Position numbers and translations under genes: made by a program. Below the pieces are notes generated by a model. The model saw only the letters and a list, made by a program, of their open reading frames with translations, was not told where the DNA came from and made no database searches. A stretch of 64,000 bases of DNA from Thalassobacillus devorans (lineage in GTDB: Bacteria; Bacillota; Bacilli; Bacillales; Halobacillaceae), in the NCBI RefSeq assembly GCF_900176565.1, contig NZ_FXEH01000006.1:1054001-1118000 (forward strand), written 5' to 3'. Below, in pieces: positions 55,516-64,000 of this stretch (the first letter of the stretch is position 1; each line of letters begins with the position of its first letter).

Positions 55516-56475
55516 ATGGGTTTTTTAGATATTTTACAATCAATCATAGGCCCGGCTATTTTCTTTTCAGCCCCTCTGATTCTTACTGCTATCGGCGGCG
55601 TATTTAGTGAAAGGTCCGGTGTTGTAAACATCGGCCTGGAAGGTCTAATGGTAATGGGTGCGTTTGTCGGGATTGTTTTCAATCTGACGTTTATCGATAC
55701 ATTCGGTTCCTGGACCCCTTGGGTCTCCATTTTTGTAGCGATGATCATTTCTGCTATCTTCTCGATTATCCATGCGATTGCCTCGGTTACTTTCCGTGCC
55801 GATCAGGTAGTGAGTGGTGTAGCAATCAACTTCCTGGCCCTTGGACTAGGTCTGTTTTTAACCAAACAATGGTACGATAAAGGTCAAACAGACATGGTGA
55901 GCAGACCGTTTTATACTACAGATGTTCCGCTTTTATCGGATATTCCGATTATTGGTCCATTGTTTTTCTCAGGTATGTATTTGACCTCTTACGTTGCTAT
56001 TGCATTGGCTTTTGTAGGCTGGTATGTATTGTATAAAACGCCATTTGGTCTCCGTCTGCGCTCTGTCGGGGAGCACCCGATGGCTGCAGATACTAACGGT
56101 ATCAACGTTTCTAGAATGCGTTATGTCGCTGTCATGATATCAGGTGCAATGGCAGGGCTTGGTGGTTCCGTATTCGCATTGACGATTGCGCTGAACTTTT
56201 CTCATTCTACTATTGTAGGTCAGGGTTTCATGTCTCTTGCGGCTGTAATCTTCGGAAAATGGCATCCGCTTGGAGCAATGGGAGCAGCGTTGTTTTTCGG
56301 TTTCGCCCAAAGCCTGAGTATCATCAGTTCAGGTGTGCCGTTACTGCAGGATGTCCCACAAGTATTCTTGCTCATCGCTCCTTATGTATTGACGATTCTG
56401 GCACTGGCAGGGGTCATTGGCCGTGCCGAAGCTCCAAAAGCGATCGGCACCCCTTACATCAAAGGCAGTCGTTAA
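55516..56475 (+). CDS. nupQ: Nucleoside ABC transporter permease (NupQ)
   Basis: A 319-residue second permease. The motif GVFSERSGVVNIGLEGLM (about 29-46) parallels NupP, and QVVSGVAINFLALGLGLFLT and FMSLAAVIFGKWHPLGA are typical of the partner subunit. AAAAAGGAGGGG precedes the ATG, one base after the nupP stop. NupN, NupO, NupP and NupQ form one complete importer. Confidence 0.94.
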   Translation: MGFLDILQSIIGPAIFFSAPLILTAIGGVFSERSGVVNIGLEGLMVMGAFVGIVFNLTFIDTFGSWTPWVSIFVAMIISAIFSIIHAIASVTFRADQVVSGVAINFLALGLGLFLTKQWYDKGQTDMVSRPFYTTDVPLLSDIPIIGPLFFSGMYLTSYVAIALAFVGWYVLYKTPFGLRLRSVGEHPMAADTNGINVSRMRYVAVMISGAMAGLGGSVFALTIALNFSHSTIVGQGFMSLAAVIFGKWHPLGAMGAALFFGFAQSLSIISSGVPLLQDVPQVFLLIAPYVLTILALAGVIGRAEAPKAIGTPYIKGSR

Positions 56476-56522
56476 TCACAACAACTTGCCGGTTAACTGA
56501 CAGCCCTGAGTACAACTAAAAT

Positions 56523-56561
56523 GAGTATGAGCCCGAAAAGGTTCATACTCGTTTTTCTTTT
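56523..56561 (+). terminator. Intrinsic terminator after nupQ
   Basis: GAGTATGA pairs with TCATACTC around a GCC/GGT extension and CGAAAA, followed by GTTTTTCTTTT. Confidence 0.85.
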
Positions 56562-56779
56562 AGCATAAGTAAAAGGAGTCTTAATGTTTAGCGGCTGGAA
56601 ATTAATCATACATTAAGATAGGTAATTTGAAAATCAACAGCAAAGTTTAAGCAGGGGAATACTTTTTACTTTTTCTCATGAATCACGTAGGATAATAAAT
56701 GGAACAAATTTTTTAGAATGGATAAATATAGCTTGAAAATGTAAAAATAAAAAGAAGCAGTTTGAATGAGGAGGACGGG
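56562..56779 (+). other. AT-rich intergenic region before ymfF
   Basis: With the nupQ terminator this completes a gene-free stretch of about 300 bases. I see no convincing gene, repeat or confident promoter. A 10-codon frame with an upstream AAAGGAG at 56584 is noted but judged chance. A promoter for ymfFHI must lie here because the terminator isolates these genes. Confidence 0.5.
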
Positions 56780-58072
56780 ATGATGAAGATTACAAAAGAA
56801 AAAATGTTAGAAAAACAAGGGTATCGGTTACATATCCTTCCGAGTAAAAAATACAAAACCATTAACATAGTGGCAAAATTCAAGTCCGAATTGAAAAAAG
56901 AATGGATGACCAAGCGGGCTTTATTACCGATGGTATTGCAAAAAGCCACCCAGGACCATCCGAGTCCACGTCAGCTCCAATCCGCCTTGGAAAATTTGTA
57001 TGGCACGATTTTGAGCAGCGATGGAACTAAAAAAGGCGAAAACCATGTGATCAGCTTCCGGATGGAGGTAGCCAATGAGGCTTACTTGAATGACCGGACA
57101 CCACTGCTCGAAGAAGCATTACGGCTTTTCCATAATGTCCTTTTCAATCCGAAAAGCGAAAATTATGCGTTTGATGAGAAAATCTTCAACAGGGAAAAAC
57201 AGACGCTCGAGCAAAAGATAACATCCATAAAAGATGACAAAATGAGCTATGCTAATATGCGTCTGATTGACCATATGTGTAAGGATGAACCATATGCTTA
57301 CCATGTGCATGGCTATCCTGAAGACCTTGAAAAGTTAACGGCAGCTGATTTGTACGAATATTACCAGACATTCATCAATCATGACTTGCTCGATGTCTAC
57401 ATCACTGGGGATGTGGATGAAGATGAAGCAGAACGATTGATTGATAAGTACTTTACAAGAGAAAATGCCTCCAACCAGGCACTTATTGAGAAAAAAACAA
57501 ACACCCAGCCTGTTGATGAGTCGAAAGAAATTATTGAAGAAGATGAACTAAACCAAGGGAAACTCCATTTGGGTTTCCGTACCCATACAACATTCGGGGA
57601 TGAAGACTACTATGCTTTACAAATTTTCAATGGGCTATTCGGTGGTTTCCCTAGTTCTAAACTTTTTATGAATGTCCGGGAGAAACACAGCCTTGCCTAC
57701 TATGCTGCTTCCAGGTTTGAGAGCCATAAAGGACTTCTCCTGGTATTCAGTGGCATCGCACCAGATGTATACGAACAGGCGAAATCCATCATTCTGGAAC
57801 AAGTGGAAGCGATGCGTAATGGGGAATTTACAGAAGAAGAGGTAGAACAGACAAAAGAATTGGTCGTCAACCAGCTTCTGGAGACGATGGACAGTGCCCA
57901 AGGGCTTATTGAAATTCTGTATCATCAAGTGTTGTCCGGCCATATGGTAGAGGCGGAAGAACTGATTGAGAATATTCGCCGCGTAACCATGCAAGAAGTA
58001 GTGGATATGGCAAAGAAAATTGAATTAGATACAATCTACTTCCTGACTAGCAAAGAAGGGGGAGAAAAATAA
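56780..58072 (+). CDS. ymfF: M16-family peptidase-like protein YmfF (no zinc motif)
   Basis: A 430-residue M16 fold protein without the HxxEH zinc-binding motif, so presumably a non-catalytic partner. Recognisable parts are LLPMVLQKATQDHPSPRQLQSALENLYG near the start, and RTHTTFGDEDYYALQIFNGLFGGFPSSKLFMNVREKHSLAYYA in the second domain. The start is ATG 56780 (or ATG 56783), after GAGGAGGA. It overlaps ymfH by one base (TAATG). The pair probably forms an inactive/active heterodimer, as in other two-subunit M16 enzymes. Confidence 0.9.
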   Translation: MMKITKEKMLEKQGYRLHILPSKKYKTINIVAKFKSELKKEWMTKRALLPMVLQKATQDHPSPRQLQSALENLYGTILSSDGTKKGENHVISFRMEVANEAYLNDRTPLLEEALRLFHNVLFNPKSENYAFDEKIFNREKQTLEQKITSIKDDKMSYANMRLIDHMCKDEPYAYHVHGYPEDLEKLTAADLYEYYQTFINHDLLDVYITGDVDEDEAERLIDKYFTRENASNQALIEKKTNTQPVDESKEIIEEDELNQGKLHLGFRTHTTFGDEDYYALQIFNGLFGGFPSSKLFMNVREKHSLAYYAASRFESHKGLLLVFSGIAPDVYEQAKSIILEQVEAMRNGEFTEEEVEQTKELVVNQLLETMDSAQGLIEILYHQVLSGHMVEAEELIENIRRVTMQEVVDMAKKIELDTIYFLTSKEGGEK

Positions 58073-59364
58073 TGAAAGAACTCGTTTATGAGCAGCTGAA
58101 AGAAACAATTTATACAGAGACACTGGATAACGGACTAAAAGTTTTTTTATTGACAAAACCGGATATGGTGAAGACGTTTGGTATCTTTGCAACCGACTAT
58201 GGTTCCATTGACCAAACGTTCACTCCTCTCGGAAAGGATGAGACGGTTACAGTTCCAGAAGGCATTGCTCACTTTTTGGAACACAAACTTTTCGAGAAAG
58301 AAGACCGTGATGTATTTCAGGACTTCACAAAGCAAGGAGCATCTGCGAACGCATTTACTTCTTTTACGAAAACAGCCTATCTGTTTTCAGCAACCAGCAA
58401 TATTGAAAAAAATGTTGAAACTCTTTTGAACTTTGTACAAGATCCGTATTTTTCCGATCAATCCGTCGAGAAAGAAAAAGGAATTATCGCTCAGGAAATC
58501 AAAATGTATGATGACCAGCCGGATTGGCGTTCTTTCTTCGGTACCATCCAAAGCCTTTTCCATGAGCATCCAGTACGCGTAGATATTGCGGGCACAGTGG
58601 AGTCGATCGATGAAATTACCAAAGAAGATCTTTATACGTGCTATGAGACATTTTATCACCCATCCAATATGACATTGTTCATCGCAGGGAATTTTGACCC
58701 GGAAGAAATGATGAAGCAAGTCAAGGACAACCAAAATGCTAAGGAATTCGCGGAAGCCCCATCTATCCATAGATCCTATCCAGAAGAACCAGAAAATGTG
58801 GCCAAAGCCTTCGAGAAAATCGAAATGCCTGTAACCACTTCCAAATGCATGATCGGCCTTAAAGAAAAAGTAGCAGGTCTGTCTGGAAGAGACATCCTCC
58901 GTGCGGAACTTCTATCCAGTATGATTCTCAGCCACTATTTCTCAAAAAGCGGAGAATTTTATGAAGAGCTATACGAAAATGACCTGATTGATGACAGCTT
59001 CCATTATGAAACGGACCTCGATCGTCAATTTGGCTTTACCATTCTTGGAGGAGATTCCAGAAACCCAGATGAATTAGCGAAACGTGTAAAGGAAATGCTG
59101 CACCAATTGAAAGAGCGCCACATTTCACAGGAAGACTTTGAACGTATGAAAAAGAAAAAAATTGGCCAATTCCTACGCGCCATGAATTCCATGGAGTTTA
59201 TCGCTAATCAGTTTTCGCACTACCATCTGCTTGGCATCGATCTTTTTGAAGTACTGCCTGAAATCGAAGCGTTGACAATCGAAAAAGCGAATGACTTTCT
59301 GGAAAATTGGATTCACGAAGACAGGATCGCTGTTTTCCAAGTAGTACCTCCGCAAGCGGACTGA
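58072..59364 (+). CDS. ymfH: M16-family zinc metallopeptidase YmfH
   Basis: A 430-residue M16 peptidase with the intact inverted zinc motif HFLEH (His67-His71, in PEGIAHFLEHKLFE) and a downstream conserved KEKGIIAQEIKMYDDQ with the third ligand. A second M16 domain follows. Translation is coupled to ymfF. Unlike some Bacilli, mlpA, a third M16 gene, is not present after ylxY in this window. The substrate is unknown. Confidence 0.92.
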   Translation: MKELVYEQLKETIYTETLDNGLKVFLLTKPDMVKTFGIFATDYGSIDQTFTPLGKDETVTVPEGIAHFLEHKLFEKEDRDVFQDFTKQGASANAFTSFTKTAYLFSATSNIEKNVETLLNFVQDPYFSDQSVEKEKGIIAQEIKMYDDQPDWRSFFGTIQSLFHEHPVRVDIAGTVESIDEITKEDLYTCYETFYHPSNMTLFIAGNFDPEEMMKQVKDNQNAKEFAEAPSIHRSYPEEPENVAKAFEKIEMPVTTSKCMIGLKEKVAGLSGRDILRAELLSSMILSHYFSKSGEFYEELYENDLIDDSFHYETDLDRQFGFTILGGDSRNPDELAKRVKEMLHQLKERHISQEDFERMKKKKIGQFLRAMNSMEFIANQFSHYHLLGIDLFEVLPEIEALTIEKANDFLENWIHEDRIAVFQVVPPQAD

Positions 59365-59366
59365 AA

Positions 59367-60089
59367 ATGACACAATCTAATATTCTAATAGTGGGGGCAA
59401 GTGGTGATATTGGCAGTGCTATTTGCCGTGAATTAGCAGGAAAAGGATACAACCTTTTCCTTCAGTTTCATGCAAACAGCAGGATTATCCAGCAATTGGA
59501 AGAAAACATTCCGGAAGCCCAATGGCTTGGGGCTGTGCAGGCTGACTTAACAACCGCTGCTGGTATCCATCAGTTTCTTGATCAGCTGAATATTCATCTT
59601 GATGGCGTGGTCTTTGCCGGTGGGCGAGCTTTGACTGGAATGTTTCAGGACATGACAGAAAAAGATATGGATGATTTGTATCACCTTCATGTCAAAACAC
59701 CTTGGATGATTACAAAGCATCTGCTCCCCTCCATGGTTCGTCATCAATACGGCCGTATTTTGGTCATTTCTTCCATTTGGGGAGATGTCGGCGCCAGTAT
59801 GGAAGTGTTGTACAGCTCTGTAAAAGGGGCCCAAAACAGTTTCGTGAAAGCGCTGGCGAAAGAAACAGCTCGCAGTGGAGTTGCGGTCAACGGAGTAAGC
59901 CCGGGATTCATTGATACAAAAATGAATATAGAGCTTGATGACGAAGAGAGGGCTTTATTATTCGATGATATTCCTACCGGTCGACCGGGTACCCCGGAGG
60001 AGGTCGCCAAAGTAGTCGGCTTCCTGTTGAGTGAAGATGCCAGTTATATTAATGGCGAAATCATTAAAATCAATGGCGCATGGAGTTAA
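59367..60089 (+). CDS. ymfI: Short-chain dehydrogenase/reductase YmfI (FabG-like)
   Basis: A 240-residue SDR. The cofactor motif GASGDIGSAI is at about residues 10-19, the active-site Ser in VISSIWG, and YSSVK (Tyr and Lys of the YxxxK pair) around residues 150-154, with SPGFIDTKM following. The sequence is FabG-like, but the context (ymfF-ymfH-ymfI) is not a fatty-acid operon and the substrate is unknown. ATG 59367 lies two bases after the ymfH stop; no strong ribosome binding site is seen, which suggests coupling. Confidence 0.9.
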   Translation: MTQSNILIVGASGDIGSAICRELAGKGYNLFLQFHANSRIIQQLEENIPEAQWLGAVQADLTTAAGIHQFLDQLNIHLDGVVFAGGRALTGMFQDMTEKDMDDLYHLHVKTPWMITKHLLPSMVRHQYGRILVISSIWGDVGASMEVLYSSVKGAQNSFVKALAKETARSGVAVNGVSPGFIDTKMNIELDDEERALLFDDIPTGRPGTPEEVAKVVGFLLSEDASYINGEIIKINGAWS

Positions 60090-60125
60090 TCCCTAGAAAA
60101 TTTTTCTTCTGACTCTTCTTTTGCG

Positions 60126-60131
60126 TATAAT
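60126..60131 (+). promoter_or_regulatory. Possible -10 element for ymfJ
   Basis: TATAAT lies 55 bases before ymfJ, in the gap after ymfI. The -35 position is only weakly matched (TTTCTT), so this is a tentative call. Confidence 0.3.
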
Positions 60132-60185
60132 ACTCTCCTTTTTTCTAAAACTAAGGATGTATTTTTAAACAAAGGAGGAAACAGT

Positions 60186-60446
60186 ATGTCTGTACTTGAC
60201 AACTTTGAATCATGGAAAGATTTTTTAGGTGATCGATTGCACCAGGCTGAAGGTCAAGGGATGAATCAGAATGCCGTATCAGAAATTGCTTATGAAATTG
60301 GCGGCTATCTGGCAAAGCAAGTAGATGCAAAGAACGATCAGGAAGCGATTTTGCGTGATCTATGGAATGTGGCTGACAAAGAGGAACAGCACGCCATCGC
60401 AAATATGATGGTGAAATTGGTACAAGATCAAGGTACCCAACGCTGA
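60186..60446 (+). CDS. ymfJ: YmfJ family protein (DUF3243)
   Basis: An 86-residue, mostly helical soluble protein starting MSVLDNFESWKDFLGDRLHQAEGQGM, the DUF3243 pattern (85 aa in B. subtilis). No known catalytic motif. AAAGGAGG precedes the ATG. A strong terminator follows, so it may be monocistronic. Function unknown. Confidence 0.9.
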   Translation: MSVLDNFESWKDFLGDRLHQAEGQGMNQNAVSEIAYEIGGYLAKQVDAKNDQEAILRDLWNVADKEEQHAIANMMVKLVQDQGTQR

Positions 60447-60462
60447 ATACATCTTTGATCTA

Positions 60463-60495
60463 GAAAGCCGCGCTGCCCGACAGCGCGGCTTTTAT
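60463..60495 (+). terminator. Intrinsic terminator after ymfJ
   Basis: AAAGCCGCGCTG pairs with CAGCGCGGCTTT around CCCGA, followed by TATCTG. Confidence 0.9.
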
Positions 60496-60665
60496 CTGCT
60501 TATGCCACAATTTATGTCAAATGGGTTTTCATCATGTCGAATCGTGGAACTCATCAAAATATACAAACATTCCTTTTCTAATATATGAAAATCATTTATT
60601 ATAAAAGAAGGGTTGAAGCAGGTGCAGGACAGTTACATATCATTTCATTCCAGAGGGGTTGTAAT

Positions 60666-61457
60666 ATGGAAAAAAAAGAGTGGTATCTGGAATACGAAAT
60701 TCAGTATAACCGACCGGGACTACTAGGTGACATATCTTCATTATTAGGTATGTTAGCGATTAATATCATTACGATCAATGGTGTCGAAAATTCTCATCGG
60801 GGAATGCTTTTATTATGTAAAAATGAAGAGCAGATTGATCGGTTGAAATCGATTGTGAAAACAATGGATACCATTAAGATTACAAAATTGAGAAGGCCTA
60901 AGCTCAGAGATACGCTGGCTGTACGTCACGGCCGCTATATTCATAGCGATGTCGATGATCGAAAAACATTTCGATTTATCCGGGAAGATTTAGGTTTGCT
61001 GGTAGATTTTCTGGCCGAGCTTTTTATGAAAGAAGGACATAAGCTGGTCGGCATAAGAGGAATGCCACGTGTAGGAAAAACAGAGTCCATCGTCGCTTCC
61101 AGTGTCTGTGCGAATAAACGCTGGCTGTTCGTTTCCAGCACGCTGCTGAAACAAACAATTCGAAGCCAGTTGATTGAAGATGAATACAGTGAAGACACGC
61201 TATATATCATAGACGGTATTGTTTCCACACGCCGTGCGAATGAAAAGCATTGGCAGCTGGTTCGGGAAATCATGAGGCTGCCTGCCACCAAAGTGGTCGA
61301 ACACCCGGATATTTTCGTCCAGGAATCCGAGTATAAAATGGAAGATTTCGATTATATCATCGAATTAAGGAATACAGAAGACGAAGAAATAAAGTATGAT
61401 ACAGTAGAAAAACCGCAGCTTTCACCAAACGATGGTTTTTCCATGTTCGATTTTTAA
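60666..61457 (+). CDS. ymfK: YmfK family protein: ACT-like domain plus P-loop region (DUF3388)
   Basis: A 263-residue protein of a Bacillaceae-conserved family without a known activity. The N-terminal segment (about 5-60, RPGLLGDISSLLGMLAINIITING) has the pattern of an ACT-type regulatory domain. The second part contains a Walker A-like GMPRVGKTES (about 132-141) and a possible Walker B (LYIIDGIV, about 178-185), so ATP or GTP binding is likely. ATG 60666 follows AGAGGGG; an in-frame start at 60585 is less conserved. The next gene is rodZ. Confidence 0.85.
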   Translation: MEKKEWYLEYEIQYNRPGLLGDISSLLGMLAINIITINGVENSHRGMLLLCKNEEQIDRLKSIVKTMDTIKITKLRRPKLRDTLAVRHGRYIHSDVDDRKTFRFIREDLGLLVDFLAELFMKEGHKLVGIRGMPRVGKTESIVASSVCANKRWLFVSSTLLKQTIRSQLIEDEYSEDTLYIIDGIVSTRRANEKHWQLVREIMRLPATKVVEHPDIFVQESEYKMEDFDYIIELRNTEDEEIKYDTVEKPQLSPNDGFSMFDF

Positions 61458-61477
61458 AGTAATGGATGGTGTTATAC

Positions 61478-62407
61478 ATGGACCTCGGTACTCGCTTGAG
61501 AGAAGCGCGAGAATCAAAAGGCTTGTCATTGGAAGAAATACAACAAGTCACTAAAATACAAAAACGATATTTACAAGCTATCGAAAAAGGAGATCATAGC
61601 ACCCTGCCTGGAACATTTTATGCCAGAGCTTTTATACGAGAGTATGCTGCGGCAGTAGGTCTGAATCCTGATGAAGTGATGGAGGAACATAAAAACGAAT
61701 TGCCTGCGTCTCCTCAGGATAGCAGTGTTGCCTATAACCGAGTACAGCGTTCCAAGGAAGAAGCGTCACCAGCCAATAGCAATTTTTCCAGAGTATTTCC
61801 GACTATCATTACCATCATATTGATAGGGGTTATCATTTTTGCTGCGTATTTCTTTCTTTCCCAGCTGAATTCAAATTCAGGTGGGGATTCAGGAGATCAG
61901 GGAAGTGGAGAAGATGAAATTATCATTGATAATTCCGTTGAAGAAAATAACTCAGGCGATGAAAATTCCGAAGAAACAGACGATGCAGCAGATGATAACC
62001 AAGCCTCCGATGATAGTGCAAACGAAGAGGATGAAGCGGCTGAAGAAACTAATGAAGATAGTTCTGAAGAACAAGAAGAGCTTAACGTGGAAGTGACGGA
62101 GACAGGGTCAGGTGGTTTTCCTCAACACACGGTAGAAATATCCCAAGTAGACGAATTGGAGCTCACGATCGAAGTGAGGAACGATAGTTATCTGGAAGTT
62201 ATGAAAGAACCGAATGGGGAAACATTAATTGACAGTAAAATCTATGGGAAAGATGACTCACCGATCACAGTTGATGTAAGCGAGGAAGAACAGATTTTCA
62301 TTAAAACAGGCTTTGTGCCAGGAACTACTGTCAAACTCAATGAGCAGGAAATCGAGTTTCCAGTGGAAAATATGCAACAGAAACTTCTTATTAAAGTAGC
62401 TGAATAA
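61478..62407 (+). CDS. rodZ: Cell-shape protein RodZ (YmfM)
   Basis: A 309-residue RodZ. A cytoplasmic helix-turn-helix domain (LGTRLREARESKGLSLEEIQQVTKIQKRYLQAIE) binds MreB. A membrane helix (about residues 108-128) and an outer beta domain (DUF4115-like, about 210-309) follow. The linker between them (about 132-205) is extremely acidic, made of Asp, Glu, Ser and Asn. The ATG at 61478 has only a weak GGATGGTG upstream; two nearby ATGs (61462, 61466) exist, but only 61466 is in frame. Confidence 0.92.
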   Translation: MDLGTRLREARESKGLSLEEIQQVTKIQKRYLQAIEKGDHSTLPGTFYARAFIREYAAAVGLNPDEVMEEHKNELPASPQDSSVAYNRVQRSKEEASPANSNFSRVFPTIITIILIGVIIFAAYFFLSQLNSNSGGDSGDQGSGEDEIIIDNSVEENNSGDENSEETDDAADDNQASDDSANEEDEAAEETNEDSSEEQEELNVEVTETGSGGFPQHTVEISQVDELELTIEVRNDSYLEVMKEPNGETLIDSKIYGKDDSPITVDVSEEEQIFIKTGFVPGTTVKLNEQEIEFPVENMQQKLLIKVAE

Positions 62408-62420
62408 ATAAACTGCAGGG

Positions 62421-62488
62421 AAGCTGTTCCTAGTAACACAAGGTGTCGTCTTTGACACTTGTACCCTTCTTACTGGAACAGCTTTTCT
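62421..62488 (+). terminator. Long terminator hairpin after rodZ
   Basis: AAGCTGTTCC (62421-62430) pairs perfectly with GGAACAGCTT (62475-62484), with inner TAGTAA/TTACT and AAGTGTC-type pairings, followed by TTCTTC. It spans most of the rodZ-pgsA gap. Confidence 0.75.
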
Positions 62489-62523
62489 TCATCATGCCGG
62501 AAGACAATAGGAGTGGATGGAAA

Positions 62524-63102
62524 ATGAATATACCGAACAGAATTACGATTTCACGAATTTTATTAATACCGATTTTTATTATATTGATGAGTGTACCCTT
62601 TAACTGGGGCGAAGTGACTATGGGGGAAAGAGAACTTCCCTGGTCCCATTTGGCAGCTGCCATTTTGTTTATCATTGCTTCGACTACGGACTGGGTAGAT
62701 GGCTATTATGCAAGAAAACATAATTTAGTAACCAACCTTGGTAAATTTCTTGATCCACTTGCTGATAAATTGCTGGTATCAGCCGCCTTGATTTTACTTG
62801 TAGAACAAGGTCTTGCTCCGGCTTGGATTGTCATTATTATTATCAGCAGGGAATTTGCTGTTACAGGACTCCGTCTTGTAGCGGCAGGTGAAGGAATTGT
62901 ATTAGCAGCAAGTAATATGGGGAAATGGAAAACTACCCTTCAAATTGTAGCGATAGCCGTATTGCTGCTCCACAATTGGCCATTTGCTTATGCTGGATTT
63001 CCGTTTGGAACCATCATTTTATATGCTGCGATGATTATTACGGTCATTTCAGGCTATGATTATTTTGCGAAGAATTGGCATGTAATGAGGGATTCTAAAT
63101 AA
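62524..63102 (+). CDS. pgsA: CDP-diacylglycerol-glycerol-3-phosphate 3-phosphatidyltransferase
   Basis: A 192-residue membrane enzyme catalysing the committed step to phosphatidylglycerol. The CDP-alcohol phosphotransferase motif is complete: DWVDGYYARKHNLVTNLGKF followed by LDPLADK (about 54-80). About five membrane helices. ATG 62524 follows AGGAGTGG; a longer in-frame start at 62443 falls inside the terminator hairpin and is rejected. It uses CDP-diacylglycerol made by CdsA (19653). Confidence 0.95.
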   Translation: MNIPNRITISRILLIPIFIILMSVPFNWGEVTMGERELPWSHLAAAILFIIASTTDWVDGYYARKHNLVTNLGKFLDPLADKLLVSAALILLVEQGLAPAWIVIIIISREFAVTGLRLVAAGEGIVLAASNMGKWKTTLQIVAIAVLLLHNWPFAYAGFPFGTIILYAAMIITVISGYDYFAKNWHVMRDSK

Positions 63103-64000
63103 TGAAGACAGTAAAAGCGGAAATCATAGGAATTGGCACGGAGTTATTACTAGGACAAATCGCTAATACGAATGCGCAATGGATTTCTTCCCAGCTGGCT
63201 GCCCAGGGGATCCATGTCTATTTCCACGGGGTGGTTGGTGATAACTTCAGCCGCTGCGTCGAAACTTTTGAGGCGGCTCAGCGCAGGTCTGATCTTGTTA
63301 TTGTTACAGGGGGGCTCGGCCCGACGGAAGATGATATGACCAGGGATGCAGCACAAAAAATCTTCGCCCAAAAACTTATCGAGGACCCGGAAAGCGCCAG
63401 GCGAGTGGAACACTTCTACCTAAAAAACAACCGTCCTATGTCACCGAACAACCGTAAGCAGGCCCTTGTATTCGAAGATGCGAAAGTGCTTCAAAATGAA
63501 GAAGGCATGGCGCCGGGAATGATGGTGGAACATGAAAATGTGCTTTGGGTATTTCTCCCTGGTGTTCCTTCTGAAATGAAGTATTTAATGAAAGAACATG
63601 TACTCCCTTATTTCCAGAATTATTTTCAGTTACAAACCGAAATCGTATCTGAAATGCTTCGTTTTATCGGGATAGGGGAATCCCAGTTGGAACATGAACT
63701 TCAAGATTTAATCAGCAGCCAGACGAATCCGACTATCGCTCCTTTAGCTTCAGAAGGAGAGGTGGGATTAAGGTTAACATCAAAAGGGGATACAGAAGAA
63801 GAAGCGCGAGCTATGATTCTCTCGTTAAAGAACGTCATTCTTTCCAAAATGGGCGACTATTATTATGGTTCCGATGATATAACCATCCAGCAGGAAGTTC
63901 TTACTTTATCAAAAGAAAAGCAATTGACGATAGCTGCAGCGGAAAGCCTGACAGGCGGCAGGTTCATCGATGGCCTCATTACGTTACCTGGAGCTTCAAG
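63102..64000 (+). CDS. cinA: CinA family protein (N-terminal part; cut by window end)
   Basis: Open from ATG 63102 to the end of the window without a stop (about 299 residues visible). It starts KAEIIGIGTELLLGQIANTNAQ and has VTGGLGPTEDDMTRDAA (about 68-84), the MoaB-like nucleotide pyrophosphatase domain of CinA. Close to the edge, AAAESLTGGRF begins the C-terminal PncC-type NMN deamidase domain. Start and pgsA stop overlap (TAATG). In Bacilli cinA is followed by recA and is competence-associated. Confidence 0.95.
   Translation, partial: MKTVKAEIIGIGTELLLGQIANTNAQWISSQLAAQGIHVYFHGVVGDNFSRCVETFEAAQRRSDLVIVTGGLGPTEDDMTRDAAQKIFAQKLIEDPESARRVEHFYLKNNRPMSPNNRKQALVFEDAKVLQNEEGMAPGMMVEHENVLWVFLPGVPSEMKYLMKEHVLPYFQNYFQLQTEIVSEMLRFIGIGESQLEHELQDLISSQTNPTIAPLASEGEVGLRLTSKGDTEEEARAMILSLKNVILSKMGDYYYGSDDITIQQEVLTLSKEKQLTIAAAESLTGGRFIDGLITLPGAS

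Noticed and set aside
56584-56616. Ten-codon frame with an upstream AAAGGAG between nupQ and ymfF
   Set aside because: Too short, no overlap or coupling with a gene, and chance occurrence is likely.

Overview
The window is a 64-kb chromosomal core segment of a low-to-moderate GC, endospore-forming member of the Bacillaceae. The sporulation genes dpaA/dpaB and SpoIIIE/FtsK, a Gram-positive PolC, the Bacillus hook-protein/SwrD/FliL/FliM/FliY order and the swrB-rpsB-tsf-pyrH-frr-uppS-cdsA-dxr-rseP-proS-polC succession match the Bacillus subtilis block from fla/che to cinA. All convincing genes are on the + strand. Very acidic extracytoplasmic segments (RodZ linker, NupN N-terminus) suggest a moderately halophilic or haloalkaliphilic genus such as Halobacillus, Virgibacillus or a relative; this is inference, not a species call.

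Layout. (1) 1-14.1 kb: 3' part of the flagellar operon: hook protein, swrD, fliL, fliM, fliY, cheY, the export gate fliOPQR-flhB-flhA, flhF, flhG, a CheA-like kinase, a small membrane protein and sigD. (2) 14.1-15.2 kb: an inverted-doublet repeat element, then swrB. (3) 15.4-24.8 kb: rpsB-tsf, pyrH-frr, uppS-cdsA-dxr-rseP-proS (translation, UMP kinase, lipid carrier, phospholipid and isoprenoid synthesis, intramembrane proteolysis). (4) 25-37.5 kb: polC, the rimP-nusA-ylxR-ylxQ-infB-ylxP-rbfA operon, a second repeat element, truB-ribF, rpsO. (5) 37.7-48 kb: pnp, ylxY, ymxH, a third repeat element (reversed), dpaAB, asd-dapG-dapA, tepA-ylzJ. dpaAB-asd-dapG-dapA supplies dihydrodipicolinate and turns it into spore dipicolinic acid. 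(6) 48.2-56.5 kb: spoIIIE/ftsK, a GntR regulator and a nucleoside ABC importer (nupNOPQ). (7) 56.8-64 kb: ymfF-ymfH-ymfI, ymfJ, ymfK, rodZ, pgsA, cinA (cut by the window end).

Most noteworthy. First, the chemotaxis part of the operon is stripped down. CheY and FliY are present, but cheB, cheW, cheC and cheD are absent from their usual places, and the only CheA is a 432-residue protein with phosphotransfer, dimerisation and ATPase domains but no CheW-like P5 domain and no room for P2. It is not an obvious truncation and could phosphorylate CheY without joining a receptor array. Second, three ~0.5-kb composite palindromic elements lie at 14139-14648, 34712-35187 and 41393-41929. Each has two copies of one ~120-bp palindrome in opposite orientation plus a terminal hairpin, and the stems differ in sequence between loci yet stay complementary. 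They resemble REPIN/MITE-type doublets. Third, swrD appears to be translated from behind a 12-codon overlapping upstream ORF with a potentially sequestered Shine-Dalgarno sequence. The rest is ordinary, well-conserved Bacillaceae core genome. No rRNA, tRNA, CRISPR, prophage or transposase gene was seen.
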